Source: Streptomyces hygroscopicus (lineage in GTDB: Bacteria; Actinomycetota; Actinomycetes; Streptomycetales; Streptomycetaceae). Taken from it: 64,000 nt of DNA. A program made the translations under genes and the position numbers. Shown here one piece after another: positions 44,084 to 54,494 of the stretch (position 1 is its first letter; each line of letters begins with the position of its first letter). The notes beneath the pieces are model-generated. The model searched no databases, was not told the DNA's origin, and saw nothing but the letters and a program-made list of their open reading frames with translations. The stretch spans positions 4,216,001 through 4,280,000 of the forward strand of contig CP018627.1 of assembly GCA_002021875.1 (NCBI GenBank), given 5' to 3'.

Positions 44084-44167
44084 CGCCGCCGCCTCTCGCC
44101 CTCCGGCATCGACGGGCTTAACGGACGGAAGGGGTACGAGGTGTCGCCGGACCCGTTCTCAGGCGTT

Positions 44168-44596
44168 CTACGAGGCGGGTGCCGGAGGGTTGCCGGGTCC
44201 GCCGAGCTGGATGCCCGCCATGCGCGCCCACTCGTACGGACCGGTGCGGACCCTGGCGGCGAGCTCGCCGTCGAAGGCGTCCTGGAGGGTGAGCCCGGCG
44301 AGCTCGGCCGCGCGCCGCGCGCTCTCCTGCGAGGGGGCGACGAGGACGCCCCATTCGCCGTCGGCGCCGACGAGGGCGATCCGGACGGAGCCGCGCCCGA
44401 TGTGGGCGATCTGCCCCTCGGCGCCGCCGCCGTGACCGGTGGCGAAGGCCGTGATCTGGCGGGCGAGCCGCTCGGCCCGCTTCTCGTCCTTGGAGGGCTT
44501 GGGCTGCTTGGGCGGCTTCGAGGATGCTTCCGGCGCGGAGAGCTGTGCGGCCGACTCGCCGCTCTCGGTCGGCTCCGGCTGGGTGGTGTCTGCCAT
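44168..44596 (-). CDS. Small conserved actinobacterial protein of unknown function
   Basis: 142 residues. A disordered Pro/Lys/Glu N-terminus (KPPKQPKPSKDEKRAERLAR) precedes a compact alpha/beta part (SVRIALVGADGEWGVLVAPS, ESARRAAELAGLTLQDAFDG, VRTGPYEWARMAGIQLGG). No catalytic motif is visible. It lies 24 bp after ctaB in the same direction in transcription order, so they are probably co-transcribed. Confidence 0.8.
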   Translation of the reverse strand: MADTTQPEPTESGESAAQLSAPEASSKPPKQPKPSKDEKRAERLARQITAFATGHGGGAEGQIAHIGRGSVRIALVGADGEWGVLVAPSQESARRAAELAGLTLQDAFDGELAARVRTGPYEWARMAGIQLGGPGNPPAPAS

Positions 44597-44620
44597 ACAG
44601 CCGATGCTACCCGCCGGTAA

Positions 44621-45571
44621 TCACCGCAGGAAAGGGTCCACGGCCACGGCGACGAACAGCAGCGACACATAGGTGATCGACCAGTGGAAGAGCCGCATCT
44701 CCTTGAGCTTCGCGCCCATGATCCCGGCCTTGGCGCGCCCCTGGAGGGCGTGCGCCTCCTTGAGCCAGAACCCGCCCAGCACCGCCGCGACCACCGGGTA
44801 GAACCAGCCGGTGTAGCCCAGCGGCCACAGCAGCAGGGAGACGCCGACCATGGCCCAGCTGTAGAGGACGATCTGGCGCGCGACCACCTTGTTGCCCGCG
44901 ATCACCGGCAGCATCGGCACGCTGGCCCGCTCGTAGTCCTCCTTGACCTTCATCGACAGCGGCCAGTAGTGCGGCGGCGTCCAGAAGAAGATCACGAGGA
45001 AGAGGATGACGGCGGCCCAGGAGACCTCGTTGGTCACCGACGACCAGCCGATGAGCACGGGCATACAGCCGGCGATGCCACCCCAGACGATGTTCTGCGA
45101 GGTACGCCGTTTGAGCAACATCGTGTAGACGACGACGTAGAAGACCAGCGCACCGAGCGACAGCATCGCGGACAGCGGGTTGACCAGCGCCCAGAACCAG
45201 GCCGTCGACCCCGCCGCGAGCGCGAAGGCGAAGACGAGGCATTCGCGCGGCGAGACCATGCCGGTCACGAGCGGGCGCTGCGCCGTGCGCTCCATCAGCG
45301 CGTCGATGTCCCGGTCGTAATACATGTTGAAGGCGGCCGCGCCACCGGCGGACAGATAGCCGCCGACACAGGTCGCGACCACCAGCCACAGATCCGGGAC
45401 GCCCTGGGCGGCCAGGAACATGACCGGCACGGTCGTCATCAGCAGCAGTTCGATGACGCGCGGCTTCGTCAGCGCCACGAACGCCATGACACGGGCCCCG
45501 AACGGCCGGTGACCGGAGCTCGTTTCGCTCGTCTCGAGCACCCCCGCAGGACGGGATTCGACGGCCGTCAC
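44621..45571 (-). CDS. ctaB: Protoheme IX farnesyltransferase (CtaB)
   Basis: 316-residue UbiA-superfamily membrane prenyltransferase making heme O from heme B. First Asp-rich motif [20 protein letters not shown]; second active-site loop [19 protein letters not shown]; nine predicted helices. GTG 45571 has AGGGG upstream; a longer reading to 45643 is not supported. It is divergent from the tkt operon. Confidence 0.95.
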   Translation of the reverse strand: MTAVESRPAGVLETSETSSGHRPFGARVMAFVALTKPRVIELLLMTTVPVMFLAAQGVPDLWLVVATCVGGYLSAGGAAAFNMYYDRDIDALMERTAQRPLVTGMVSPRECLVFAFALAAGSTAWFWALVNPLSAMLSLGALVFYVVVYTMLLKRRTSQNIVWGGIAGCMPVLIGWSSVTNEVSWAAVILFLVIFFWTPPHYWPLSMKVKEDYERASVPMLPVIAGNKVVARQIVLYSWAMVGVSLLLWPLGYTGWFYPVVAAVLGGFWLKEAHALQGRAKAGIMGAKLKEMRLFHWSITYVSLLFVAVAVDPFLR

Positions 45572-45998
45572 GCACACCCCTGGTGGAAGCAAGAACCAGC
45601 AAGCACCGGACATGAAGAGCCGGTAAAGACTTGCGCGTACCACGCCACTCTAGACGTAGCGGATACGCCGCCCGCCGCCGGGGTCCCCCGTGTTGAAGGG
45701 GCACCGCGAGGCACCCGCAAGGCACCCGCGGGGCGCCCGTAAAGCGCCCGCGAGGCGCCCGTAAAGCGGCCACGCCCGGCGGACGACGGGCCGGGCCAGG
45801 CCCGGAACGGCGCCTTCCGTAGGGTCCGGGACGCCGTCCGGACGGGCCCCGGAGGGAATGCGGCAACCTCGGAATTCGTTCCTTATCCCGTTGAGTGGAA
45901 CTCGAAAAGATGACCGTTGTTCCAGGGGTAGGCTCGACATCGCCGGTGCACATACGGTCACCGGATTTCGACATTGTGGAGAGGAGCCCTGACTCAGG
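45572..45998. other. Divergent ctaB/tkt intergenic region
   Basis: 427 bp without a gene. Bases 45712-45772 form imperfect 11/22-bp repeats of GGCGCCCGTAAAGCGCCCGC. The tkt side (about 45870-45960) is relatively AT-rich (GGAATTCGTTCCTTATCCCG, TTGAGTGGAACTCGAAAAG) and presumably carries the pentose-phosphate promoter. The tkt ribosome site GAGAGGAG lies 12-19 bp before the GTG. Confidence 0.55.
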
Positions 45999-48077
45999 GT
46001 GAGCACCAAGCCGACTACCACAGACCTCGAGTGGACCGATCTGGACCGGCAGGCCGTCGACACGGCCCGGGTCCTGGCCATGGACTCCGTACAGAAGGTC
46101 GGTAACGGCCACCCTGGCACGGCCATGAGCCTCGCGCCCGCCGCGTACCTGCTCTTCCAGAAGCTGATGCGGCACGACCCCTCCGACGCGGACTGGACGG
46201 GCCGCGACCGCTTCGTGCTGTCTCCGGGGCACACCAGCCTGACCCTCTACGTCCAGCTGTACCTGGCGGGCTTCGGGCTGGAGCTCGAGGATCTGCGGTC
46301 GTTCCGCACCTGGGGCAGCAAGACCCCGGGCCACCCGGAGTACGGCCACACCACCGGTGTCGAGACCACCACCGGCCCCCTGGGCCAGGGCATCGCCAAC
46401 GCGGTGGGCATGGCGATGGCCGCCCGCTACGAGCGTGGCCTGTTCGACCCGGAGGCGCCCGAGGGCGCCTCTCCGTTCGACCACACCATCTGGGCGATCG
46501 TCTCCGACGGCGACCTGGAGGAGGGCATCTCCGCCGAGGCGTCCTCGCTGGCCGGCCACCAGAAGCTGGGCAACATCGTCGCCCTGTACGACGACAACCA
46601 CATCTCGATCGAGGGCGACACCGCGACCGCGCTCTCCGAGGACGTGCTGAAGCGCTACGAGGCGTACGGCTGGCACGTCCAGCGCATCGAGCAGGCCGAG
46701 AGCGGCGACTTCGACATCCACGCGCTGTACGCGGCGCTCAAGGCGGCGCAGGCCGAGACCGAGCGCCCCTCGATCATCGCGGCCCGTACGATCATCGCCT
46801 GGCCCGCGCCGAACGCGCAGAACACCGAGGCGTCGCACGGCTCGGCGCTCGGCGCCGACGAGGTCGCCGCCACCAAGCGCGTCCTCGGCTTCGACCCCGA
46901 GCAGCACTTCGCGGTCGAGACCGACGTCATCAATCACACCCGCGCCCTGGTCGACCGCGGCCGCGAGGCGCACGCCGCCTGGGACAAGAAGGTCCAGGAG
47001 TGGCGGAACGCCAACCCCGAGCGGGCCGCCCTGTTCGACCGGATCACCGCGGGCGAGCTGCCCGAGGGCTGGGAGTCCGCGCTGCCGGTCTTCGAGCCGG
47101 GCAAGGACGTCGCCACCCGTAAGGCGTCCGGCCAGGTGCTCAAGGCGCTCGGCGGGGTGCTCCCCGAGCTGTGGGGCGGCTCCGCCGACCTCGCGGGCTC
47201 GAACAACACCACGATCGACGCGTCCTCGTCCTTCCTCCCGAAGGGCAACCCGCTGCCGGAAGCCGACCCGTACGGCCGCACCGTGCACTTCGGCATCCGC
47301 GAGCACGCCATGGGCTCGGCCATGAACGGCATCGCGCTGCACGGCAACACCCGTGTCTACGGCGGCACCTTCCTGGTCTTCTCCGACTACATGCGCCCGG
47401 CCGTCCGGCTCGCCGCGCTGATGAAGCTGCCGGTCACCTATGTGTGGACGCACGACTCCATCGGCCTCGGCGAGGACGGCCCGACCCACCAGCCGGTGGA
47501 GCACCTCTCGGTGCTGCGCGCCATCCCGGGCCTGAACGTCGTCCGCCCGGCCGACGCCAACGAGACGGCCATCGCCTGGCGCGAGATCACCCGCCGCCAC
47601 TCCGCGAACCCGGCTCCGCACGGCCTCGCGCTGACCCGGCAGAACGTGCCGACCTACGAGGCCAGTGAGGACGCCGCCAAGGGCGGTTACGTCCTCTTCG
47701 AGGCCGAGGGCGGCCAGCCGCAGGTCATCCTCATCGGCACCGGTTCCGAGGTGCAGCTCGCCGTGGAGGCGCGTGAGCAGCTCCAGGCCGCCGGGGTTCC
47801 GACCCGCGTCGTGTCAATGCCCTCGGTCGAGTGGTTCGAGGAGCAGGACAGGGGGTACCGGGAGACCGTGCTGCCGCCGTCCGTCAAGGCCCGCGTGGCC
47901 GTCGAGGCGGGTATCGGCCTGACCTGGCACCGCTACGTCGGCGAGGCCGGCCGCATCGTCTCGCTGGAGCACTTCGGCGCCTCCGCCGACTACAAGGTGC
48001 TCTACCGGGAGTTCGGCCTCACCGCCGAGGCCGTGGTGACCGCCGCCCGCGAGTCTCTCGACGCCGCCGGGCGCTGA
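45999..48077 (+). CDS. tkt: Transketolase
   Basis: 692-residue TPP enzyme of the non-oxidative pentose phosphate pathway. Motifs: [36 protein letters not shown], the TPP/Mg motif [38 protein letters not shown], and the C-terminal [14 protein letters not shown] start. It is the first gene of tkt-tal-zwf-opcA-pgl. Confidence 0.97.
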   Translation: MSTKPTTTDLEWTDLDRQAVDTARVLAMDSVQKVGNGHPGTAMSLAPAAYLLFQKLMRHDPSDADWTGRDRFVLSPGHTSLTLYVQLYLAGFGLELEDLRSFRTWGSKTPGHPEYGHTTGVETTTGPLGQGIANAVGMAMAARYERGLFDPEAPEGASPFDHTIWAIVSDGDLEEGISAEASSLAGHQKLGNIVALYDDNHISIEGDTATALSEDVLKRYEAYGWHVQRIEQAESGDFDIHALYAALKAAQAETERPSIIAARTIIAWPAPNAQNTEASHGSALGADEVAATKRVLGFDPEQHFAVETDVINHTRALVDRGREAHAAWDKKVQEWRNANPERAALFDRITAGELPEGWESALPVFEPGKDVATRKASGQVLKALGGVLPELWGGSADLAGSNNTTIDASSSFLPKGNPLPEADPYGRTVHFGIREHAMGSAMNGIALHGNTRVYGGTFLVFSDYMRPAVRLAALMKLPVTYVWTHDSIGLGEDGPTHQPVEHLSVLRAIPGLNVVRPADANETAIAWREITRRHSANPAPHGLALTRQNVPTYEASEDAAKGGYVLFEAEGGQPQVILIGTGSEVQLAVEAREQLQAAGVPTRVVSMPSVEWFEEQDRGYRETVLPPSVKARVAVEAGIGLTWHRYVGEAGRIVSLEHFGASADYKVLYREFGLTAEAVVTAARESLDAAGR

Positions 48078-48120
48078 CCCCGCAGACGACTTAGTAGCGA
48101 CGAGTAGGAGAACACACCCC

Positions 48121-49239
48121 ATGACAGACGCACTCAAGCGGCTGGCCGACGAAGGCGTCGCGATCTGGCTCGACGACCTCTCCCGTAAGAGGATCACCTC
48201 CGGCAACCTGGCCGAGCTGATCGACCAGCAGCATGTCGTAGGCGTCACCACCAACCCGTCGATCTTCCAGAAGGCGATCTCCGGCGGTGAGGGCTACCAG
48301 CAGCAGGTGGCCGACCTCGCGGTCCGCAAGCTCACCGTCGAGGAAGCCGTCCGCATGATCACCACGGCGGACGTCCGCGACGCGGCCGACATCCTCCGGC
48401 CGGTCTACGACGCGACGGGCGGCCAGGACGGCCGGGTCTCCATCGAGGTCGACCCGCGCCTGGCCCACAACACGGCCGCCACCATCGCCGAGGCCAAGCA
48501 GCTCGCCTGGCTGGTGGACCGGCCCAACACCTTCATCAAGATCCCGGCGACCGAGGCGGGGCTGCCCGCGATCACCGAGGTGATCGGCCTGGGCATCAGC
48601 GTCAATGTCACGCTGATCTTCTCCCTGGAGCGGTACCGCGCGGTCATGGACGCCTTCCTGGCCGGTCTGGAGAAGGCCAAGGCCGCGGGCCTGGACCTGC
48701 AGAAGATCCACTCGGTGGCGTCCTTCTTCGTCTCCCGCGTGGACACCGAGATCGACAAGCGCATCGACAAGCTCGGCACCGATGAGGCCAAGGCGCTGCG
48801 CGGCAAGGCCGCCATCGCCAACGCCCGCCTCGCGTACCAGGCGTACGAGGAGGTCTTCAGCTCCGACCGCTGGGCCGCCCTGGACCGGTCGAACGCCAAC
48901 AAGCAGCGTCCGCTGTGGGCCTCGACCGGCGTCAAGGACCCGGCGTACAAGGACACCATGTACGTCACGGACCTGGTCGCCCCCGGCACCGTCAACACCA
49001 TGCCGGAGGCCACCTTGGAGGCGGTCGCCGACCACGGCGAGATCAGCGGTGACACCGTGCGCGGCACCTACGAGCAGGCCAAGGCCGACATCGACGCGCT
49101 GGCCGGGATCGGGATCTCCTACGACGACGTCGTCCAGGTCCTGGAGGACGAGGGCGTCGAGAAGTTCGAGTCCGCCTGGAACGACCTGCTGAAGTCCACC
49201 GAGGCGGAGCTCAAGCGCCTCGCACCCTCGGAGGCGTGA
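48121..49239 (+). CDS. tal: Transaldolase
   Basis: 372-residue actinobacterial-type transaldolase. [16 protein letters not shown], the Schiff-base region [35 protein letters not shown] and [15 protein letters not shown] are present. It lies 43 bp after tkt. Confidence 0.97.
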   Translation: MTDALKRLADEGVAIWLDDLSRKRITSGNLAELIDQQHVVGVTTNPSIFQKAISGGEGYQQQVADLAVRKLTVEEAVRMITTADVRDAADILRPVYDATGGQDGRVSIEVDPRLAHNTAATIAEAKQLAWLVDRPNTFIKIPATEAGLPAITEVIGLGISVNVTLIFSLERYRAVMDAFLAGLEKAKAAGLDLQKIHSVASFFVSRVDTEIDKRIDKLGTDEAKALRGKAAIANARLAYQAYEEVFSSDRWAALDRSNANKQRPLWASTGVKDPAYKDTMYVTDLVAPGTVNTMPEATLEAVADHGEISGDTVRGTYEQAKADIDALAGIGISYDDVVQVLEDEGVEKFESAWNDLLKSTEAELKRLAPSEA

Positions 49240-49243
49240 AACC

Positions 49244-50767
49244 GTGACCAGCAGCAATCCGCTGCGTGACCCACGAGACCGACGGCTCCCGCGCATCGCG
49301 GGGCCGTCCGGCCTCGTGATCTTCGGCGTCACGGGCGATCTGTCCCGTAAGAAGCTCATGCCCGCCATCTACGACCTGGCCAACCGCGGGCTGCTGCCGC
49401 CGGGCTTCTCGCTGGTCGGCTTCGCCCGCCGCGACTGGGAGGACGAGGACTTCTCCCAGGTCGTGCACGACGCGGTCAAGGAGTACGCGCGGACCCCGTT
49501 CCGCGAGGAGGTCTGGCAGCAGCTCGCCGAGGGGTTCCGCTTCGTACCCGGCGCGTTCTCCGACGACGAGGCGTTCACGACCCTGCGGGCGACCATAGAG
49601 GAGCTCGACAAGGCGCGCGGCACCGGCGGGAACTTCGCCTTCTATCTGTCGGTCCCGCCGAAGTTCTTCCCCACCGTCGTCCAGCAGCTCAAGAAGCACG
49701 GGCTGTCGCAGGGGCAGGGCGACTCCTGGCGGCGCGCGGTCATCGAGAAGCCCTTCGGCCACGACCTGAAGAGCGCCCAGGAGCTCAACCAGGTCGTCCA
49801 CGAGGTCTTCCGGCCCGGCGATGTCTTCCGGATCGACCACTACCTGGGCAAGGAGACGGTCCAGAACATCATGGCGCTGCGGTTCGCCAACACGATGTTC
49901 GAGCCGATCTGGAACCGGTCGTACGTCGACCATGTGCAGATCACCATGGCCGAGGACATCGGCATCGGCGGGCGCGCGGGCTACTACGACGGCATCGGCG
50001 CGGCCCGTGACGTCATCCAGAACCACCTGCTGCAGCTCCTCGCGCTGACCGCCATGGAAGAGCCCGCATCCTTCGGGGCGTCCTCCCTGGTCACCGAGAA
50101 GCTGAAGGCGCTCCGGGCGGTCAAGCTGCCCAAGGAGCTGGGCAAGCACACGGTGCGCGGGCAGTACGCCCCCGGCTGGCAGGGCGGCCAGGAGGTGCAC
50201 GGCTATCTCGAGGAGGAGGGCATCGACCCCCACTCGAAGACCGACACCTACGCCGCGATCAAGCTGGAGATCGACAACCGCCGCTGGGCGGGTGTCCCCT
50301 TCTACCTGCGCGCCGGCAAGCGGCTGGGGCGGCGGGTCACCGAGATCGCGGTGGTCTTCCAGCGCGCCCCGCACTCCCCCTTCGACGCCACCGACACCCA
50401 GGAGCTCGGGCAGAACGCCCTGGTCATCCGGGTGCAGCCGGACGAGGGCGTCACCATCCGGTTCGGCTCCAAGGTGCCCGGCACCTCCATGGAGATCCGG
50501 GACGTGACGATGGACTTCCAGTACGGCGAGTCCTTCACCGAGTCCAGCCCCGAGGCGTACGAGCGGCTGCTGCTCGACGTCCTGCTGGGCGAGGCGAATC
50601 TCTTCCCCCGCCATGAGGAGGTCGAGCAGTCCTGGCGGATCCTCGACCCGATCGAGGAGTACTGGGAGAAGCACGGCAGGCCCGAGCAGTACACGTCCGG
50701 GACCTGGGGGCCGAAAGCCGCGGACGAGATGCTCGCACGAGACGGACGGAGCTGGCGGCGGCCATGA
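49244..50767 (+). CDS. zwf: Glucose-6-phosphate dehydrogenase
   Basis: 507-residue NADP-linked enzyme of the oxidative pentose phosphate pathway. Cofactor motif VIFGVTGDLSRKKLMPAIYD, active-site RIDHYLGKETVQNIM, and EKPFGHDLKSAQELN. GTG start 49244, four bases after the tal stop. It overlaps opcA by 4 nt. Confidence 0.97.
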   Translation: MTSSNPLRDPRDRRLPRIAGPSGLVIFGVTGDLSRKKLMPAIYDLANRGLLPPGFSLVGFARRDWEDEDFSQVVHDAVKEYARTPFREEVWQQLAEGFRFVPGAFSDDEAFTTLRATIEELDKARGTGGNFAFYLSVPPKFFPTVVQQLKKHGLSQGQGDSWRRAVIEKPFGHDLKSAQELNQVVHEVFRPGDVFRIDHYLGKETVQNIMALRFANTMFEPIWNRSYVDHVQITMAEDIGIGGRAGYYDGIGAARDVIQNHLLQLLALTAMEEPASFGASSLVTEKLKALRAVKLPKELGKHTVRGQYAPGWQGGQEVHGYLEEEGIDPHSKTDTYAAIKLEIDNRRWAGVPFYLRAGKRLGRRVTEIAVVFQRAPHSPFDATDTQELGQNALVIRVQPDEGVTIRFGSKVPGTSMEIRDVTMDFQYGESFTESSPEAYERLLLDVLLGEANLFPRHEEVEQSWRILDPIEEYWEKHGRPEQYTSGTWGPKAADEMLARDGRSWRRP

Positions 50768-51915
50768 ACATCGATCTCACGGACACCACGTCCAGCCGGA
50801 TCAATTCCGCTCTGATCCAGGCGCGCCGGTCCACCGGCACGCCGGCCGTGGGCATGGTGCTGACCCTCGTCATCGTCACCGACGAGGGCAATCACTACGA
50901 CGCGCTGCGGGCGGCGAGCGACGCGTCCAAGGAACACCCGTCGCGCATCCTGGTCGTCATCAAGCGGCCGGGCCGGTCGCCGCGCGACCGCAAGATCGCC
51001 CGGATGGACGCCGAGGTGCGGGTCGGCGGCGAGACCGGTACCGGCGAGACGGTGCTGCTGCGGCTGCACGGCGAACTCGCCAACCACGCCTACTCGGTGG
51101 TCCTGCCCCTGCTGCTGCCGGACGCCCCGGTGGTGGTGTGGTGGCCGGAGGACGCCCCCGAGCACCCCAGCGAGGACCTGCTCGGCCAGCTCGCCCAGCG
51201 CCGGATCACCGACGCCCAGGCCACCGAGGACCCGGTCGCGGCCCTGGGGCTGCGGGCCGCGACCTACACCCCGGGCGACACCGATCTGGCCTGGACCCGG
51301 ATCACCCCGTGGCGCAGCGTCCTGGCCGCCGCCCTGGACCAGCGGCACTCCCCGATCACCTCCGCGATCGTCGAGGGCGAGGCGTACAACCCGAGCAGCG
51401 AGCTGCTCGCGCTGTGGCTCGCCGAGCGGCTGGGGGTGCCGGTGAACCGGCAGGTCTCGGAGGGCCCCGGGCTCACCGCGGTGCGGCTGGAGACGGCCGA
51501 CGGCGTGATCTGCCTGGACCGGGCGAACGGCTCGCTGGCCGAGCTGGCGATGCCGGGCCAGCCCGACCGGCATGTGGCGCTGCAGCGGCGTGAGGTCTCG
51601 GAGCTGATCGCCGAGGAGCTGCGCCGGCTGGACCCCGACGAGATCTACGCGTCGTCGGTGAAGTTCGGCGTGAACAAGCTGGGCAAGGGCGGCGTGGGCA
51701 CGCTGGAGCGGGACGCCAAGGCCGCCCCGGCGACTCACGTGGCACCGGAGCCGGACCGGCCGCCGCTGCCGACCCGGGACCCGGAGTCGCCGCCGGAGCA
51801 TGCGCCCGGTTCGCCGAAGAACCCGCCGCAGGCACCGGCACAGCCGCCGGCTCCCAAGCCTCACCCCCCGGCGAAGGCCCAGGAGCGGAAGGCGGACGGG
51901 AAGGCGGACAAGTGA
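50764..51915 (+). CDS. opcA: OpcA, G6PDH assembly/activator protein
   Basis: 383 residues. The family pattern includes INSALIQARRSTGTPAVGMV, VVVWWPEDAPEHPSEDLLGQ and SPITSAIVEGEAYNPSSELL. It aids G6PDH activity in actinobacteria and cyanobacteria. The last ~70 residues are Pro/Ala/Lys-rich and probably disordered. It is coupled at both ends by 4-nt overlaps. Confidence 0.95.
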   Translation: MNIDLTDTTSSRINSALIQARRSTGTPAVGMVLTLVIVTDEGNHYDALRAASDASKEHPSRILVVIKRPGRSPRDRKIARMDAEVRVGGETGTGETVLLRLHGELANHAYSVVLPLLLPDAPVVVWWPEDAPEHPSEDLLGQLAQRRITDAQATEDPVAALGLRAATYTPGDTDLAWTRITPWRSVLAAALDQRHSPITSAIVEGEAYNPSSELLALWLAERLGVPVNRQVSEGPGLTAVRLETADGVICLDRANGSLAELAMPGQPDRHVALQRREVSELIAEELRRLDPDEIYASSVKFGVNKLGKGGVGTLERDAKAAPATHVAPEPDRPPLPTRDPESPPEHAPGSPKNPPQAPAQPPAPKPHPPAKAQERKADGKADK

Positions 51916-52694
51916 CCGCACCACAGGTGGTCGTCCACCGCGACAAGGAGCTGATGGCCCAGGCCGCGGCGGCCCGGCTGATCACGAAGATCGTGGACGC
52001 CCAGGCCGCCCGTGGCTCCGCCTCGGTCGTCCTGACCGGCGGGCGCAACGGCAACGGCCTGCTGGCCGCGCTGGGCGCCTCCCCTGCGCGCGACGCGGTC
52101 GACTGGTCGCGGCTGGATCTGTGGTGGGGCGATGAGCGATTCCTGCCGGAGGGCCACGCCGACCGCAATGTCACCCAGGCCCGCGAGGCGCTGCTGGACG
52201 CGGTGGAACTGGACCCGGCGCGGGTGCACGCGATGCCCGCGTCCGACGGGGCGAACGGTGGCGACGTGGACGCCGCGGCCGAGGCGTACGCCGCCGAGCT
52301 GGCCCGGGCCGCGCGGCCGGAGAACCACGGCGCGGTGCCGTCGTTCGACGTGCTGCTGCTGGGCGTCGGCCCGGACACCCATGTGGCCTCGCTCTTCCCC
52401 GAACTGCCCGCCGTCCGGGAGACCGAGCGGATGGTGGTCGGGGTGCGCGGCGCGCCCAAACCGCCGCCCGTACGGACCTCGCTGACCCTGCCCGCGATTC
52501 GCGCGGCACAGGAGGTGTGGCTGCTGGCGGCCGGTGAGGACAAGGCGAGGGCGGTCACGATAGCTCTGTCGGGTGCCGGGGAGCTGCAGGCTCCGGCGGC
52601 GGGTGCGTACGGCCGCCGCCGCACGCTATGGCTGCTGGACCGGGCCGCGGCGGCGGGTCTGCCGCGGGAGCTGTATCCCCCGGCGTCGCCGTAA
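51912..52694 (+). CDS. pgl: 6-phosphogluconolactonase
   Basis: 260-residue DevB-type lactonase: SASVVLTGGRNGNGLLAAL, WWGDERFLPEGHADRNVTQA, LLLGVGPDTHVASLFPELP, and SLTLPAIRAAQEVWLLAAG. The family metal-free active site uses the GVGPDxH histidine. GTG start overlapping opcA. It ends the operon before a strong hairpin. Confidence 0.96.
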   Translation: MTAPQVVVHRDKELMAQAAAARLITKIVDAQAARGSASVVLTGGRNGNGLLAALGASPARDAVDWSRLDLWWGDERFLPEGHADRNVTQAREALLDAVELDPARVHAMPASDGANGGDVDAAAEAYAAELARAARPENHGAVPSFDVLLLGVGPDTHVASLFPELPAVRETERMVVGVRGAPKPPPVRTSLTLPAIRAAQEVWLLAAGEDKARAVTIALSGAGELQAPAAGAYGRRRTLWLLDRAAAAGLPRELYPPASP

Positions 52695-52707
52695 CCCTCG
52701 TATCGCA

Positions 52708-52746
52708 GACGATCCCCCGCGCGCCTCGGGCGCCCGGGGGATCGTC
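52708..52746. terminator. Bidirectional terminator between pgl and pgi
   Basis: GACGATCCCCCG / CGGGGGATCGTC, 12-bp arms, with an inner GCGCC/GGCGC stem and followed on the plus strand by GCGTTTT. It serves the convergent pgl and pgi transcripts. Confidence 0.85.
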
Positions 52747-52790
52747 GCGTTTTCCCCGCTGTTCCCCGCTGTTCCCTGCTCTTGCGTGCC

Positions 52791-54452
52791 TCAGCGGCCG
52801 CGCAGCGAGCGGTAGGTGGCGACCAGCTGCTCGGTGGAGGTGTCCAGACCCGGCACCTCGGCGCCCTCGGTCAGGGCGGGCTCGACGCGCTTGGCGAGCA
52901 CCTTGCCCAGCTCCACTCCCCACTGGTCGAAGGAGTCGATGTTCCAGACGGCGCCCTGGACGAAGACCTTGTGCTCATAGAGGGCGACCAGCTGGCCCAG
53001 CACCGACGGGGTGAGCTCGGAGGCGAGGATGGTGGTGGTGGGGCGGTTGCCCGCGAAGGTCTTGTGCGGCACCAGCTCCTCGGCCACCCCCTCGGCGGCG
53101 ACCTCCTCGGAGGTCTTGCCGAAGGCCAGCGCCTGGCCCTGGGCGAAGAGGTTGGCCATCAGCAGGTCATGGTGGGACTCCAGCCCGGGCGGCATGTCCT
53201 TCACCGGCCGGGCGAAGCCGATCAGATCGGCGGGGACCAGCTTGGTGCCCTGGTGGAGCAGTTGGTAGTAGGCGTGCTGGCCATTGGTGCCGGGGGTGCC
53301 CCACACGATCGGGCCGGTCTGCCAGCCGACGCGGTTGCCGTCCCGGTCCACGGACTTGCCGTTGGACTCCATGTCCAGCTGCTGCAGATAATCGGTGAAC
53401 TTCGACAGATAGTGGCTGTACGGCAGGACGGCATGCGCCTGGGCGTCATGGAAATTGTCATACCAGATGCCCAACAGGCCCATCAGCAGGGGGACGTTCT
53501 CCTCCGGCGGGGCGGTGGCGAAGTGCTCGTCGACCAGATGGAAGCCGGCCAGCATCTCGCGGAAGCAGTCCGGGCCGATGGCGACCATCAGGGAAAGGCC
53601 GATGGCCGAGTCATAGGAATAGCGCCCGCCGACCCAGTCCCAGAACCCGAACATGTTGTCCGTGTCGATGCCGAACTCGGCGACCTTCTCGGCATTGGTC
53701 GACACCGCCACGAAGTGCTTGGCGACGGCCTCCTCACCGGCCCGCAGCCCGGTCAGCAGCCAGTCGCGGGCGGAGAGTGCGTTGGTAATGGTCTCGACGG
53801 TGGTGAAGGTCTTGGAGGCGACGATGAACAGCGTCTCGGCCGGGTCCAGATCGCGCACCGCCTCATGCATATCCGCGCCGTCCACATTGGAGACGAACCG
53901 GAATGTCATCGAGCGGTCGGAATAGGCGCGCAGCGCCTCGTACGCCATCTTCGGGCCCAGATCGGAGCCGCCGATGCCGATGTTGACGACATTCTTGATC
54001 CGCTTGCCGGTGTGGCCGGTCCAGTCGCCGGACCTGACGCGATCGGCGAAGACGGCCATCTTGGCGAGCACGGCGTGCACTTCGCCGACGACGTCCTCAC
54101 CGCCGAGCTTGATCTCCGCGGAGTGTGGTGCGCGCAGCGCGATATGCAGCACCGCGCGGTCCTCGGTGGTGTTGATCCGCTGGCCGCGGAACATGGCGTC
54201 CCGCAGCTCGGCCACCTTGGTGGCCCGCGCCAGCTCGCGCAGCAGCCGCAGGGTCTCGTCGGTCACCAGGTGCTTGGAGTAGTCGACGTGGAGATCGCCG
54301 ACCTGAAGGGTGAGGCGGCGCCCGCGCTCCGGGTCGCCCTCGAACAGGTCGCGCAGATGCGCATCGCCCAGATCCTTGCGGTGTGCGGCCAGCGCATGCC
54401 ACTCCGGCAGCTGGTCCAGCCTGGTGCGGCCTTCCATGGTCATCTCGGACAT
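52791..54452 (-). CDS. pgi: Glucose-6-phosphate isomerase
   Basis: 553-residue PGI. Motifs: [77 protein letters not shown] and the final [16 protein letters not shown]. It links glycolysis with the adjacent pentose phosphate operon. Confidence 0.97.
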   Translation of the reverse strand: MSEMTMEGRTRLDQLPEWHALAAHRKDLGDAHLRDLFEGDPERGRRLTLQVGDLHVDYSKHLVTDETLRLLRELARATKVAELRDAMFRGQRINTTEDRAVLHIALRAPHSAEIKLGGEDVVGEVHAVLAKMAVFADRVRSGDWTGHTGKRIKNVVNIGIGGSDLGPKMAYEALRAYSDRSMTFRFVSNVDGADMHEAVRDLDPAETLFIVASKTFTTVETITNALSARDWLLTGLRAGEEAVAKHFVAVSTNAEKVAEFGIDTDNMFGFWDWVGGRYSYDSAIGLSLMVAIGPDCFREMLAGFHLVDEHFATAPPEENVPLLMGLLGIWYDNFHDAQAHAVLPYSHYLSKFTDYLQQLDMESNGKSVDRDGNRVGWQTGPIVWGTPGTNGQHAYYQLLHQGTKLVPADLIGFARPVKDMPPGLESHHDLLMANLFAQGQALAFGKTSEEVAAEGVAEELVPHKTFAGNRPTTTILASELTPSVLGQLVALYEHKVFVQGAVWNIDSFDQWGVELGKVLAKRVEPALTEGAEVPGLDTSTEQLVATYRSLRGR

Positions 54453-54494
54453 CAGCCCACTTCTCGTCGGTGCCTGGCCCCCGTGGCCACCAAC

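Noticed and set aside
45871..45925. Sigma-R/sigma-E type promoter (GGAAT or GGAAC with GTT) ahead of tkt
   Set aside because: Candidate -35 and -10 elements are present, but spacings of 13-17 bp do not fit the consensus convincingly.
44607..47621. A 1004-codon open frame antisense to ctaB and tkt
   Set aside because: It mirrors two well-conserved genes; long antisense frames are expected at this GC content. The product is Arg/Gly/Val-rich without family motifs.
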